Below, in pieces: positions 1 to 6,299 of a stretch of DNA of 60,286 nt. The translations under genes and the position numbers were made by a program. The stretch is from an uncultured Bacteroidales bacterium (GTDB lineage: Bacteria > Bacteroidota > Bacteroidia > Bacteroidales > Paludibacteraceae), in NCBI GenBank assembly GCA_902799185.1, contig CADBZO010000019.1, positions 1-60,286 on the forward strand, given 5' to 3'. A model generated the notes under the pieces. It had not been told where the DNA came from and searched no databases. It worked only from the letters and a program-made list of their open reading frames with translations. The first letter of the stretch is position 1, and each line of letters starts with the position of its first letter.

Positions 1-1
1 G

Positions 2-73
2 CATGTCAAGACCCCTGCCGAAGCCGCCAACCAGCAAGCCTTCGCACAAGCCTACGCAAGCAAAAAAGTTTAA
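2..73 (+). CDS. C-terminal end of an upstream gene (partial)
   Basis: Reading from base 2 gives 23 codons (ending AFAQAYASKKV) and a TAA at 71-73. The alanine- and glutamine-rich composition and GC-ending codons look like real coding sequence, and the frame stops just before a degenerate repeat tract. Too little is present to name it. Confidence 0.45.
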   Translation, partial: HVKTPAEAANQQAFAQAYASKKV

Positions 74-78
74 CAACT

Positions 79-136
79 TGCCCTTAATGTCCTTATTGCC
101 CTTATTGACCCTATTGTCCTTAATGCCCTTGTTTGT
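79..136. repeat. Degenerate 9-bp tandem repeat
   Basis: About six imperfect copies of a 9-bp word such as CCCTTATTG or TCCTTAATG lie end to end between the first partial frame and the next gene. It is one of several short-word repeat families found at gene boundaries in this window. Confidence 0.6.
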
Positions 137-159
137 TAACTCAATATTTTTTTACAACG

Positions 160-378
160 ATGAAAACAAAAATCAAAAAGTCGCTCCTCGTCGAGAGACT
201 GGGACGCTATCTCAACCAACCCTGTACCGAAGAAGACCTCGCCGTCCTCATCTACGGATGGACACGCCATGACGAGAAGTACAGGCAGACCATCACCCAC
301 CGCTCATGGCTCTACGCCTATGAGGTCGCACAGCTCTCCGAATACGCCGGATGCGACCTCACGGACGACGCCAAATAA
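160..378 (+). CDS. Small hypothetical protein, 72 aa
   Basis: The ATG at 160 gives a 72-residue basic-to-acidic protein beginning MKTKIKKSLLVERLGRYL. An upstream TTG start at 133 is possible but lies in repeat-like sequence. There is no signal peptide or membrane segment. I do not recognise a family. It is followed by a 226-bp spacer that carries a consensus promoter and a folded leader, so it is probably transcribed separately from the next gene. The codon use matches neighbouring genes, which is the main support for it being real. Confidence 0.55.
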   Translation: MKTKIKKSLLVERLGRYLNQPCTEEDLAVLIYGWTRHDEKYRQTITHRSWLYAYEVAQLSEYAGCDLTDDAK

Positions 379-427
379 CGCCTTCTGACCGTTTTTCGGA
401 TTTTTATCCCGATTGCAGATAGACTTA

Positions 428-459
428 TTTGGTCGTATCAAAAAAAAGCTGTACCTTTG
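428..459 (+). promoter_or_regulatory. Bacteroidota promoter for the 112-aa gene
   Basis: TTG at 429-431, then exactly 20 nt, then TACCTTTG at 452-459. The intervening A-run and GCTG match the other promoters in this window nearly base for base. The start site would fall at about 464-466. Confidence 0.8.
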
Positions 460-563
460 CACCGGATTTGAGAAAACAAGATAATAATGGATGACACGGA
501 GACGCTTGTTGCTTCCTTCTCAGTCTCTACTCATCCAAAAAGGAAGGTCTCAAATCCGGTGCA
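458..563 (+). ncRNA. Predicted three-way-junction RNA leader
   Basis: A perfect 16-bp outer stem (458-473 with 548-563) encloses two further helices. These are a 6-bp stem (475-480 with 505-510) and a 7-bp stem (512-518 with 540-546). Only single nucleotides (474, 511, 547) link the three helices, so the parts form a tight three-way junction. The structure starts at the predicted transcription start and lies in the 5' leader of the 112-aa gene at 605. A 43-codon frame (487-618) runs through it and overlaps the downstream start. No terminator follows, so a cis-acting leader is more likely than a free RNA. I do not recognise a known class. Confidence 0.6.
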
Positions 564-604
564 CCTTGACATATTGATTACTAAACCTTTAACTATTGTT
601 TATT

Positions 605-943
605 ATGGCACGTATTAATCCTATGGATCTCATTAAATCCATGAGTAAGAAACTGTGCATGCACTCGAACGTCTATTTCCGTTCCAACCCGCTCACAGGA
701 ACCACCTACTCCGGTAAGATCTGCAACCCCTCCGACAAACAGGACTCCGATGCACAGACCAAAGCCAAGAACCGCTTCATAAAGGTTACGGCGGCTGTCC
801 GGCTCATCCTGCAGGACCCGGAGCAGAAAAAGAAACTCGACGCGGAGTTCAAAGCCCAGAGCAAGATCGGTTCACTCTTCGGCTACGCGATGCACAAACT
901 CAACGGCAACTACGATGACAACGGTGATAAAATAGGAGGATGA
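605..943 (+). CDS. Hypothetical protein, 112 aa, small Bacteroidales family
   Basis: The protein starts MARINPMDLIKSMSKKLCMH and contains YFRS and, later, a segment with NRF and EFKAQ. These line up with YLRS, NRF and FEAQ of the 148-aa protein at 1513, with similar spacing and a similar aromatic end (FGYAMHKL against RAYLWKI), so the two look like distant paralogs. It is soluble and lysine-rich and has no signal peptide. Function is unknown; small proteins of this type are, from memory, common hypotheticals in Bacteroidales. The start at 605 follows a long leader with a folded RNA. The stop TGA overlaps the first possible ATG of the next gene, suggesting co-translation with the lipoprotein. 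Confidence 0.8.
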   Translation: MARINPMDLIKSMSKKLCMHSNVYFRSNPLTGTTYSGKICNPSDKQDSDAQTKAKNRFIKVTAAVRLILQDPEQKKKLDAEFKAQSKIGSLFGYAMHKLNGNYDDNGDKIGG

Positions 944-945
944 CT

Positions 946-1212
946 ATGAAAAGACAATATCTATTGGGTCCCCGCCACTCTCAAGAGCAGCGTTCGTTGG
1001 GTCGCATGTTAACTATGGAGCAGCGTTCATTGGGTCGCATGTTATGCGACAATCTGACCGTCCTTGCAGCCCTCGCAGTCCTCTCTCTCGCCCTCTCCTC
1101 CTGCAACGTCACACGGACGGTCACTACCCGCTCCGAGGCATGGCAGCATGGCGACACATCCATCGTCATCCAGACCAAAACCGTCGAGAGCTACGATGGC
1201 ACCCGCAAGTAA
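946..1212 (+). CDS. Small lipoprotein, 88 aa
   Basis: An AGGAGG at 934-939 sits six bases before the ATG at 946; the ATG at 940 is too close, so 946 is chosen. A hydrophobic stretch ends in LALSSC, a plausible lipobox, leaving a mature tail (NVTRTVTTRSEAWQHGDTSI) rich in T and V. The segment before the hydrophobic stretch is encoded by two copies of a 27-bp word 33 bp apart, an apparent recent duplication that lengthens the cytoplasmic lead. It follows the 112-aa gene directly, so they form a two-gene unit. It is probably anchored in a membrane; function unknown. Confidence 0.7.
   Translation: MKRQYLLGPRHSQEQRSLGRMLTMEQRSLGRMLCDNLTVLAALAVLSLALSSCNVTRTVTTRSEAWQHGDTSIVIQTKTVESYDGTRK
985..1044 (+). 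repeat. Two 27-bp direct repeats, 33-bp period
   Basis: 985-1011 and 1018-1044 are identical except for one base. They lie in frame in the N-terminal lead of the small lipoprotein and repeat the residues EQRSLGRML. Confidence 0.85.
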
Positions 1213-1249
1213 CCCTCCTCTCATCCGCCCGCCTCCTCTCCTCCGCGGT

Positions 1250-1300
1250 GCCTCCCGCCCCCCCCCCGACCCCCTCTCAGAGGGGGAGGGGAGAAAATAG
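1250..1300. repeat. GC-rich palindromic repeat, copy 1
   Basis: Contains CCCCCTCT-C-AGAGGGGG (1270-1286) in a longer C-run/G-run context. Related copies lie at 2529, 6324, 7270 and 24156. The rest of the gene-free stretch 1213-1512 shows only A/T-rich sequence, a second short repeat (1469-1495) and no consensus promoter. Confidence 0.75.
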
Positions 1301-1468
1301 GAAGGCATAGAAAGACCTAGGACGACCTAAGTTGTTGAGCCGCATGGATTTTCTTAATTTTTGTAAGCGTAAGCGCATTTTCGATTAAATAAAAGATTAA
1401 ACCTATTGTTCAATCAAACCTAAAAACCTAACCCTTAACCCCTCTCATCGAGCTTAGAGGGCTCTCCT

Positions 1469-1495
1469 CCTCGGGATGTAAAACGCAGTTTTGCA
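1469..1495 (+). repeat. 27-bp dispersed repeat with GTAAAAC/GTTTTGC palindrome
   Basis: This 27-bp word recurs at 28951-28977 on the opposite strand with 26 of 27 bases identical. It contains GTAAAAC-GCA-GTTTTGC, an imperfect palindrome. Both copies lie within 20 bp of a start codon. Confidence 0.75.
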
Positions 1496-1512
1496 GACCG
1501 AAGAGCGAGAGC

Positions 1513-1959
1513 ATGGCGAAAGATCACATGAGCGTGCAAACGCGAATCGTTCTGAGCCATAGCTCGCGCGAAATGGCAAAAGTAGTTTATTCAGCCGGTA
1601 TCGACCATGTCTCCGGCGCATTATCCAAACCCACCAAGAACGGCCAGCACAGCTGTGAGAAGATGTTGCTGGCGACCCACCGCATAGCGGCCACCCAGTC
1701 GAACGAATGCAACCGCCTCTACCTGCGCAGCAAGGTACAGCGCTCGACGCCGGTGTCCACCAAGGAGGTGGAGCTCCGCAACCGCTTCACGGCCGTCAAG
1801 GAGATGGTAGCGACCCGCGCCACCAGCCTTGCGCACATGACCGCCGACCAGGAGGCCTTCGAGGCGCAGCGTTATGCAGCCAACGGCAAACGCACCATGC
1901 GCGCCTACCTCTGGAAGATCTGCGGCGCCGAGTACGACGCCGAGCACCTGGGAGCATAA
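1513..1959 (+). CDS. Hypothetical protein, 148 aa, paralog of the 112-aa protein
   Basis: A basic soluble protein beginning MAKDHMSVQTRIVLSHSS. The central NRLYLRS, the later RNRF and EAFEAQ and the C-terminal RAYLWKI match corresponding parts of the 112-aa protein at 605, but it has a longer N terminus. The family's function is unknown to me. The start at 1513 is the only ATG before the conserved part and is preceded by purine-rich AAGAGCGAGAG. A strong UUCG-loop terminator follows six bases after the stop, so this is the last gene of its transcript. Confidence 0.75.
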   Translation: MAKDHMSVQTRIVLSHSSREMAKVVYSAGIDHVSGALSKPTKNGQHSCEKMLLATHRIAATQSNECNRLYLRSKVQRSTPVSTKEVELRNRFTAVKEMVATRATSLAHMTADQEAFEAQRYAANGKRTMRAYLWKICGAEYDAEHLGA

Positions 1960-1965
1960 CAACTC

Positions 1966-1999
1966 AAGAAAAATCGTCCTTCGGGGCGATTTTTTCTTT
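1966..1999 (+). terminator. Rho-independent terminator with UUCG tetraloop
   Basis: An A-rich 5' arm (AAGAAAAATCG) and a matching T-rich 3' arm flank CC-TTCG-GG. It lies immediately after the 148-aa gene. Confidence 0.9.
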
Positions 2000-2036
2000 G
2001 CGTATGAAGGTAAAAATGCAAAAAAACGTACAAATA

Positions 2037-2068
2037 TTTGCGTATGTCAAAAAAAAGCAGTACCTTTG
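2037..2068 (+). promoter_or_regulatory. Promoter of tRNA-Pro
   Basis: TTTG at 2037-2040, 20 nt, TACCTTTG at 2061-2068. The spacer is almost identical to the tRNA-Ser promoter at 8522. A roughly 70-nt leader with small GC hairpins separates it from the tRNA. Confidence 0.85.
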
Positions 2069-2143
2069 CAGCCGGTTTTGGGAGTAGGGTGTAACAAGCC
2101 CCTTCCGGCGGAGGCCGGTTTCCCCGTTTGGCGGGGACACCTC

Positions 2144-2218
2144 CGGGTAGTAGTTCAGCCCGGTTAGAATGCCTGCTTTGGGAGCAGGAGGTCGTGAGTT
2201 CGAATCTCGCCTACCCGA
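2144..2218 (+). tRNA. tRNA-Pro (TGG)
   Basis: A complete cloverleaf is visible. The acceptor arms CGGGTAG (2144-2150) and CTACCCG (2211-2217) pair, and A2218 is the discriminator. The anticodon stem CCTGC/GCAGG holds the loop TTTGGGA, giving anticodon TGG. The T arm contains GTTCGAATC. CCA is not encoded. It has its own promoter upstream and a terminator directly behind, so it is a single-gene transcript. Confidence 0.97.
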
Positions 2219-2219
2219 C

Positions 2220-2256
2220 AACAAAATAAGGAGCGGCACAGGCTCCTTATTTTGTT
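2220..2256 (+). terminator. Terminator after tRNA-Pro
   Basis: Perfect 15-bp arms AACAAAATAAGGAGC and GCTCCTTATTTTGTT with a 7-nt loop. The A/T-rich outer part can work in both directions. Confidence 0.9.
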
Positions 2257-2280
2257 CAATGTACAATTATCAATTCACAA

Positions 2281-2374
2281 TGTACAAAGCGTCCTAGTGG
2301 GTTTTGTACAAACGGAATTGTCCGTACGTATCTTAAAACATTGTACCAAACTCCGTAAGCCCTTTGTTAATTGT
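2281..2374 (+). repeat. MITE-like intergenic element, copy 1
   Basis: About 94 bp, closely matching copies at 3267 and 7332. Shared words are ACAAAGCGTCCTAGTGG, TTTTGTACAAA, GTACGTATCTTAAAAC, TTGTACCAA and CCCTTTGT. The ends are imperfect inverted repeats (ACAATGTACAAAG against its complement CTTTGTAAATTGT) and are flanked by ACAATGT-type tandem repeats. It lies just before the YjjG-like gene, for which no standard promoter is seen. Confidence 0.8.
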
Positions 2375-2425
2375 GAAATAATCGTGCCCCTTGTGGGCTA
2401 AGAATTATAAATTGTTAATTGATAA

Positions 2426-3181
2426 ATGTACAAAGCCCTGTTCATAGATGTTGATGATACGCTGCTCGACTACGTTCCTTGTTGCCGGGAAGCGTTCGAT
2501 GCGGCAATGAGGAAGTTGAGAGAGCCAAACCCCTCCCTAACCCTCCCCACAGGGGGAGGGAATAAAGAGGGGCAGGGGATGTCTTACCTTTCTAACGACG
2601 AGCTCTTCGAACTGTTCTTTGCCATCTCCGGCAGGCTCTTCTCCGAAGCCAAACACGGGTTGCATACTATCGCCGAAGTGATGGAGCTCTACCCGCGGGA
2701 GTTCGTAGAGAAGATGTACGAAGGCCGGATGTACGATATACGAAGGATAGAGGAAGATACGGAGGTTTTCAAGCACGCTTTCCGTGCGGCATGGGGAAAG
2801 ACCTGCACGCTCGTGCCCGGGGCGCGGGAGACGATAGTGACACTGCGGGCAAGAGGGTACCGGCTCTTTGCCGCGTCGAACAGCTTCGGACATCTCCAGC
2901 GCAGCCGGCTGGAACGCGCAGGGTTGCTGCCGTTCTTCGAAGACACGTATATATCCATGGACCTCGGTTATGACAAACCCGATATCCGTTTTTACCGTGA
3001 GGCGCTCCGCCGTTGCGGTTTGGAGCCGGAGGAGGTGTTGATGATAGGCGACAGCATGACGACCGACATCCTCGGAGCACAGGCGGCAGGGCTGGACACC
3101 ATCTTCTTCTCCCGCAGAGGGGAGCGGCCGGAAGGCGTGAAAACAGTAACAAGTTTACCGGAAATACTAAAATATGTCTAA
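2426..3181 (+). CDS. HAD-family phosphatase, YjjG-like, 251 aa
   Basis: A haloacid-dehalogenase-type hydrolase. The N terminus has motif I (D8-V-D10-D-T12), where D8 would be the nucleophile. The C-terminal half carries the motif III lysine in YDKPDIRFY and the motif IV acidic pair in GDSMTTDILGAQ. Layout and length fit the YjjG group of pyrimidine nucleotide 5'-nucleotidases, cytosolic enzymes that dephosphorylate (non-canonical) nucleotides; the exact substrate is inferred. Residues about 35-51 (NPSLTLPTGGGNKEGQG) do not belong to the family pattern. They are encoded by a GC-rich palindromic repeat inserted in frame into the cap region. Confidence 0.85.
   Translation: MYKALFIDVDDTLLDYVPCCREAFDAAMRKLREPNPSLTLPTGGGNKEGQGMSYLSNDELFELFFAISGRLFSEAKHGLHTIAEVMELYPREFVEKMYEGRMYDIRRIEEDTEVFKHAFRAAWGKTCTLVPGARETIVTLRARGYRLFAASNSFGHLQRSRLERAGLLPFFEDTYISMDLGYDKPDIRFYREALRRCGLEPEEVLMIGDSMTTDILGAQAAGLDTIFFSRRGERPEGVKTVTSLPEILKYV
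2529..2577. repeat. GC-rich palindromic repeat inside a reading frame
   Basis: CCCTCCCC (2541-2548) and GGGGAGGG form a palindrome around ACA. The element adds about 17 codons to the YjjG-like gene without breaking its frame. It is related to the copies at 1250, 6324, 7270 and 24156. Confidence 0.75.
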
Positions 3182-3195
3182 AAATCGACCACAAA

Positions 3196-3227
3196 TTTGC
3201 ACATGTCAAAAAAAAGCAGTAAATTTG
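3196..3227 (+). promoter_or_regulatory. Promoter upstream of gcvP
   Basis: TTTG at 3196-3199, 20 nt, TAAATTTG at 3220-3227, with the same A-rich spacer as other promoters here. The start site would be near 3233, giving a 160-nt leader for gcvP that contains the second MITE-like element. Confidence 0.75.
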
Positions 3228-3266
3228 TGGCGTTTTTTTTAATTAACAATTAACAATTAACAATTC

Positions 3267-3357
3267 ACAAAGCGTCCTAGTGGCTTTTGTACAAAATTAA
3301 TAGAAAGTACGTATCTTAAAACGTTGTACCAACCTCCAAAATCCCTTTGTAAATTGT
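3267..3357 (+). repeat. MITE-like intergenic element, copy 2
   Basis: Matches copies 1 and 3 along its whole length. It is flanked by TTAACAAT repeats on the left and by TTGTACA/TTGTAAA repeats on the right that run to the gcvP start. The hairpin formed by its GTACAAAGC-like left part is one base imperfect in this copy. Confidence 0.8.
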
Positions 3358-3392
3358 ACATTGTAAATTGTACATTGTAAATTGATAATCAT

Positions 3393-6233
3393 ATGAACGT
3401 AAACTATTTGGAGTCCCGGCATATCGGACTCACCCCGGAAGAGGAGAAACAGATGTTGGACGCTATCGGCGCAGAGTCGCTGGAAGGGCTGGTGCGCGAG
3501 ACCATGCCGGCGGATATCCTGCTGCCGGAAGGTATCGAACTGGAGCAGGCCTATACGGAGCAGCGCCAGCTGGAGGTGGCGGACACGCTGCTGAGCCAGA
3601 ACAGCCCCGCACGGTCGTATATAGGCCGCGGCTGGTACGGCACCATCACGCCGGCGGTCATCCGTCGCAATATCCTGGAGAACCCCGTGTGGTACACCTC
3701 CTACACGCCTTATCAGGCGGAGGTGAGCCAGGGACGTCTGGAGGCGCTGTTCGTGTTCCAGACGATGATCAGCGACCTGACGGGACTGCCGCTCGCCAAC
3801 TGCTCGCTCCTCGACGAGGCTACCGCTGCGGCGGAGAGCGTGACGATGATGCGTAACCTGCGCACACGCGAGCAGGTGAAGAACAACGTGTGCAAGGTGT
3901 TCGTGGACGAGAAAGTATGGCCGAACACCTTATCTGTCCTGCGTACGCGCGCAGCGGGTCAGGGCATCGAGATCGTCACCGGCTCTTATGCCGAGTTCGA
4001 ACCCACGGCGGAGTATTTCGGTGCGTTGGTACAATGGCCTAACAGCGACGGCGCGATAGAGGACTACGAGGGCTTCGTCAGCGACTGCCACGAGGCAGGG
4101 CTGAAAGTGACGGTAGTGGCGGACCTCATGGTACTCGCGCTGCTCAAACCGCTGGACGCGGATATCATGTGCGGCACGGCGCAGCGCTTCGGTCTGCCCA
4201 TGGGCTTTGGCGGTCCTACCGCCGGATACATGGCTACACGGGACGAGTACAAACGTGACATGCCCGGACGTATCATCGGCCTGAGCAAAGACAAATACGG
4301 ACACCCCGCTTACCGTCTGGCGCTCCAGACACGCGAGCAGCATATCAAACGCGAGAAAGCCACGTCGAACATCTGTACCGCGGAGGCTCTCTCGGCGATG
4401 ATGGCCGGCATGTACGGCGTCTATCACGGCGCCGAAGGCATCCGCGAGATAGCAGAGGGTATTCACTCCAAGGCTGTGTACCTCAGCGAGATGCTCCAGG
4501 CATACGGCTACACCCAGGAGAACGCCGAGTTCTTCGATACGCTGAAGATAAGAGTCGAAAGTCAAATCTCAAAAGTCGAAAGCGAAAAGTCGAAAGTCGA
4601 AAGCATCAATGAGAAAGCCGAAGAGATGGGTATCAACCTCTATTACGACCCCTCCGGATGGATAGGACTGTCGGTCGATGAGACGGTCGATATAGACGAC
4701 ATGAACGACCTGATAGAGCTCTTCGCCGAAGCGAGCGGTAACATGCCGCAGTACGAAGAGAGCGACGAGGCTTTCGAGGGACTCTGGGCGATTGACGAGA
4801 GCCGCGTGCGTGAGGTGGATTACCTGCAGGCAGAGGTGTTCAAGGCCTACCACACCGAGACGGAGATGATGCGTTACCTCAAACGCCTCGACCGCAAGGA
4901 TATATCCCTCGCCACGTCGATGATTCCGTTGGGCTCCTGTACGATGAAGCTCAACCCTGCGGCGGCGATGATCCCGGTTACGTTCTCCGGTGCGATGAAC
5001 GTCCATCCGCTGGCTCCTGCCGACCAGGTAGCCGGTTACGCGACGATCATGGAGGAACTGCAGAACCAGCTCTGCGCTATCACGGGCTTCGACGCCTGTA
5101 CCCTCCAACCGACCTCCGGCGCCGCCGGTGAATACACCGGCCTGGTGGTCATACGCGAGTACCTCCGCCGTCAGGGACAGAGCCACCGTAAGGTGCTCCT
5201 CATCCCCGCTTCGGCACACGGTACCAACCCCGCCTCGTGTGTACAAGCCGGCTTCACGCCCTGCGTAGTCCAATGCGACGAGAAGGGGAACACCGACCTC
5301 GCCGACTGGAAGCAGAAAGCCGAGGAGAACAAAGACACCCTCGCCGGATGTATGATTACCTATCCCTCGACCCATGGTATCTTCGAGCAGGCAATCCGTG
5401 AGATGATCGACATCATCCACGCCAACGGCGGCTATGTGTATATGGACGGCGCGAACATGAATGCGCAGATAGGCTGGACCAACCCCGCCTATATCGGTGC
5501 CGACGTGTGCCATCTGAACCTGCATAAGTCCTTCGCCTCGCCTCACGGCGGCGGCGGTCCGGGCGCAGGAGCCGTGTGCTGCACCGCCGAGATGGCGGAT
5601 TGTCTGCCTGGGGAGGACGCCAACCGTGTGTCCGCGGCGCTCTACGGCAATGCGAACATGGCGCTTATCTCCTGGGGCTACATAGCTATGATGGGTGCCG
5701 AAGGACTGCGTCACGCTACGGCAGCGGCCATCCTCTCGGCTAACTACATGGCCGCACGTCTCAAAGACGCCTACGGCATTGTCTATACCGGCGAGACGGG
5801 CAGGGTAGGCCACGAGCTCATCCTCGACTGCCGCCAGTTCCACGCCATCGGCATCACCGAGGCGGACATAGCCAAGCGTCTCATGGACTACGGCTACCAC
5901 GCACCGACCCTCTCCTTCCCCGTACACGGCACCCTTATGGTGGAGCCTACCGAGAGCGAGTCGAAGACAGAGATAGACCGTTTCTGCGACGTGCTCTTGC
6001 AGATACGACAGGAGATAGCGGACATTGAGTCCGGCAAGGCGGACAAGACCGATAACGTGCTCCTCAACGCCCCGCACCCCGAGTATGAGGTGGTGGCGGA
6101 CGAGTGGAGCCATCCTTATACCCGCCGTCAGGCCGCGTACCCCACCGAGTGGGTGGCACAGACGAAGTTCTGGTGTCCCGTAGGAAGGGTGGACAACGGC
6201 TTCGGCGACCGTAACCTCGTAGCGCGATTCTAA
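3393..6233 (+). CDS. gcvP: Glycine dehydrogenase (decarboxylating), P protein, 946 aa
   Basis: The full-length single-chain P protein of the glycine cleavage system. It decarboxylates glycine and passes the aminomethyl group to the lipoyl H protein in the cytosol. Both halves are present: an N-terminal half starting SRHIGLTPEEEKQML, and a catalytic C-terminal half with LNLHKSFASPHGGGGPG, where K712 is the expected PLP lysine. Other landmarks are SMIPLGSCTMKLN and PTSGAAGEY. Residues about 388-407 (VESQISKVESEKSKVES) are encoded by a short tandem repeat and sit where the family has a short variable loop; the frame stays open. gcvH and gcvT are not nearby. No glycine riboswitch is seen. Confidence 0.97.
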   Translation: MNVNYLESRHIGLTPEEEKQMLDAIGAESLEGLVRETMPADILLPEGIELEQAYTEQRQLEVADTLLSQNSPARSYIGRGWYGTITPAVIRRNILENPVWYTSYTPYQAEVSQGRLEALFVFQTMISDLTGLPLANCSLLDEATAAAESVTMMRNLRTREQVKNNVCKVFVDEKVWPNTLSVLRTRAAGQGIEIVTGSYAEFEPTAEYFGALVQWPNSDGAIEDYEGFVSDCHEAGLKVTVVADLMVLALLKPLDADIMCGTAQRFGLPMGFGGPTAGYMATRDEYKRDMPGRIIGLSKDKYGHPAYRLALQTREQHIKREKATSNICTAEALSAMMAGMYGVYHGAEGIREIAEGIHSKAVYLSEMLQAYGYTQENAEFFDTLKIRVESQISKVESEKSKVESINEKAEEMGINLYYDPSGWIGLSVDETVDIDDMNDLIELFAEASGNMPQYEESDEAFEGLWAIDESRVREVDYLQAEVFKAYHTETEMMRYLKRLDRKDISLATSMIPLGSCTMKLNPAAAMIPVTFSGAMNVHPLAPADQVAGYATIMEELQNQLCAITGFDACTLQPTSGAAGEYTGLVVIREYLRRQGQSHRKVLLIPASAHGTNPASCVQAGFTPCVVQCDEKGNTDLADWKQKAEENKDTLAGCMITYPSTHGIFEQAIREMIDIIHANGGYVYMDGANMNAQIGWTNPAYIGADVCHLNLHKSFASPHGGGGPGAGAVCCTAEMADCLPGEDANRVSAALYGNANMALISWGYIAMMGAEGLRHATAAAILSANYMAARLKDAYGIVYTGETGRVGHELILDCRQFHAIGITEADIAKRLMDYGYHAPTLSFPVHGTLMVEPTESESKTEIDRFCDVLLQIRQEIADIESGKADKTDNVLLNAPHPEYEVVADEWSHPYTRRQAAYPTEWVAQTKFWCPVGRVDNGFGDRNLVARF
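4555..4612. repeat. GAAAGTC-type tandem repeat inside gcvP
   Basis: Degenerate repeats of GAAAGTC / AAAAGTCGAAAGC fill this stretch. The same words occur outside genes at 25508-25529 and in related form at 28060-28100 and 46360-46400. It adds about 19 codons in frame. Confidence 0.8.
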
Positions 6234-6234
6234 A

Positions 6235-6299
6235 TTACGAATGACTAATTACGAATTACGAATTACGAATGACTAATTACGAATGACTAATGATGAATG
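6235..6299. repeat. AATTACGA / AATGACTA tandem repeat
   Basis: Short words AATTACG and AATGACT alternate from the gcvP stop through the first codons of the next gene. The ATG chosen for the YitT gene at 6290 lies inside this tract, so its exact start is uncertain. Confidence 0.8.

Noticed and set aside
458-563. Invertible promoter between inverted repeats
   Set aside because: The -33 and most of the -7 box lie outside or in the left arm rather than between the arms, so inversion would not switch it; no recombinase is adjacent.
2070-2110. Degenerate tRNA remnant ahead of tRNA-Pro
   Set aside because: TTTTGGGAGTAGG resembles the anticodon region of tRNA-Pro, but no acceptor or T arm can be paired around it.
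3228-3392. Glycine riboswitch before gcvP
   Set aside because: The leader holds only the MITE-like element and tandem repeats; no paired glycine aptamer pattern is visible.
4569-6113. Minus-strand open frame of about 510 codons inside gcvP
   Set aside because: Antisense to a clearly conserved enzyme; composition is rich in His, Arg and Val as expected of a shadow frame.
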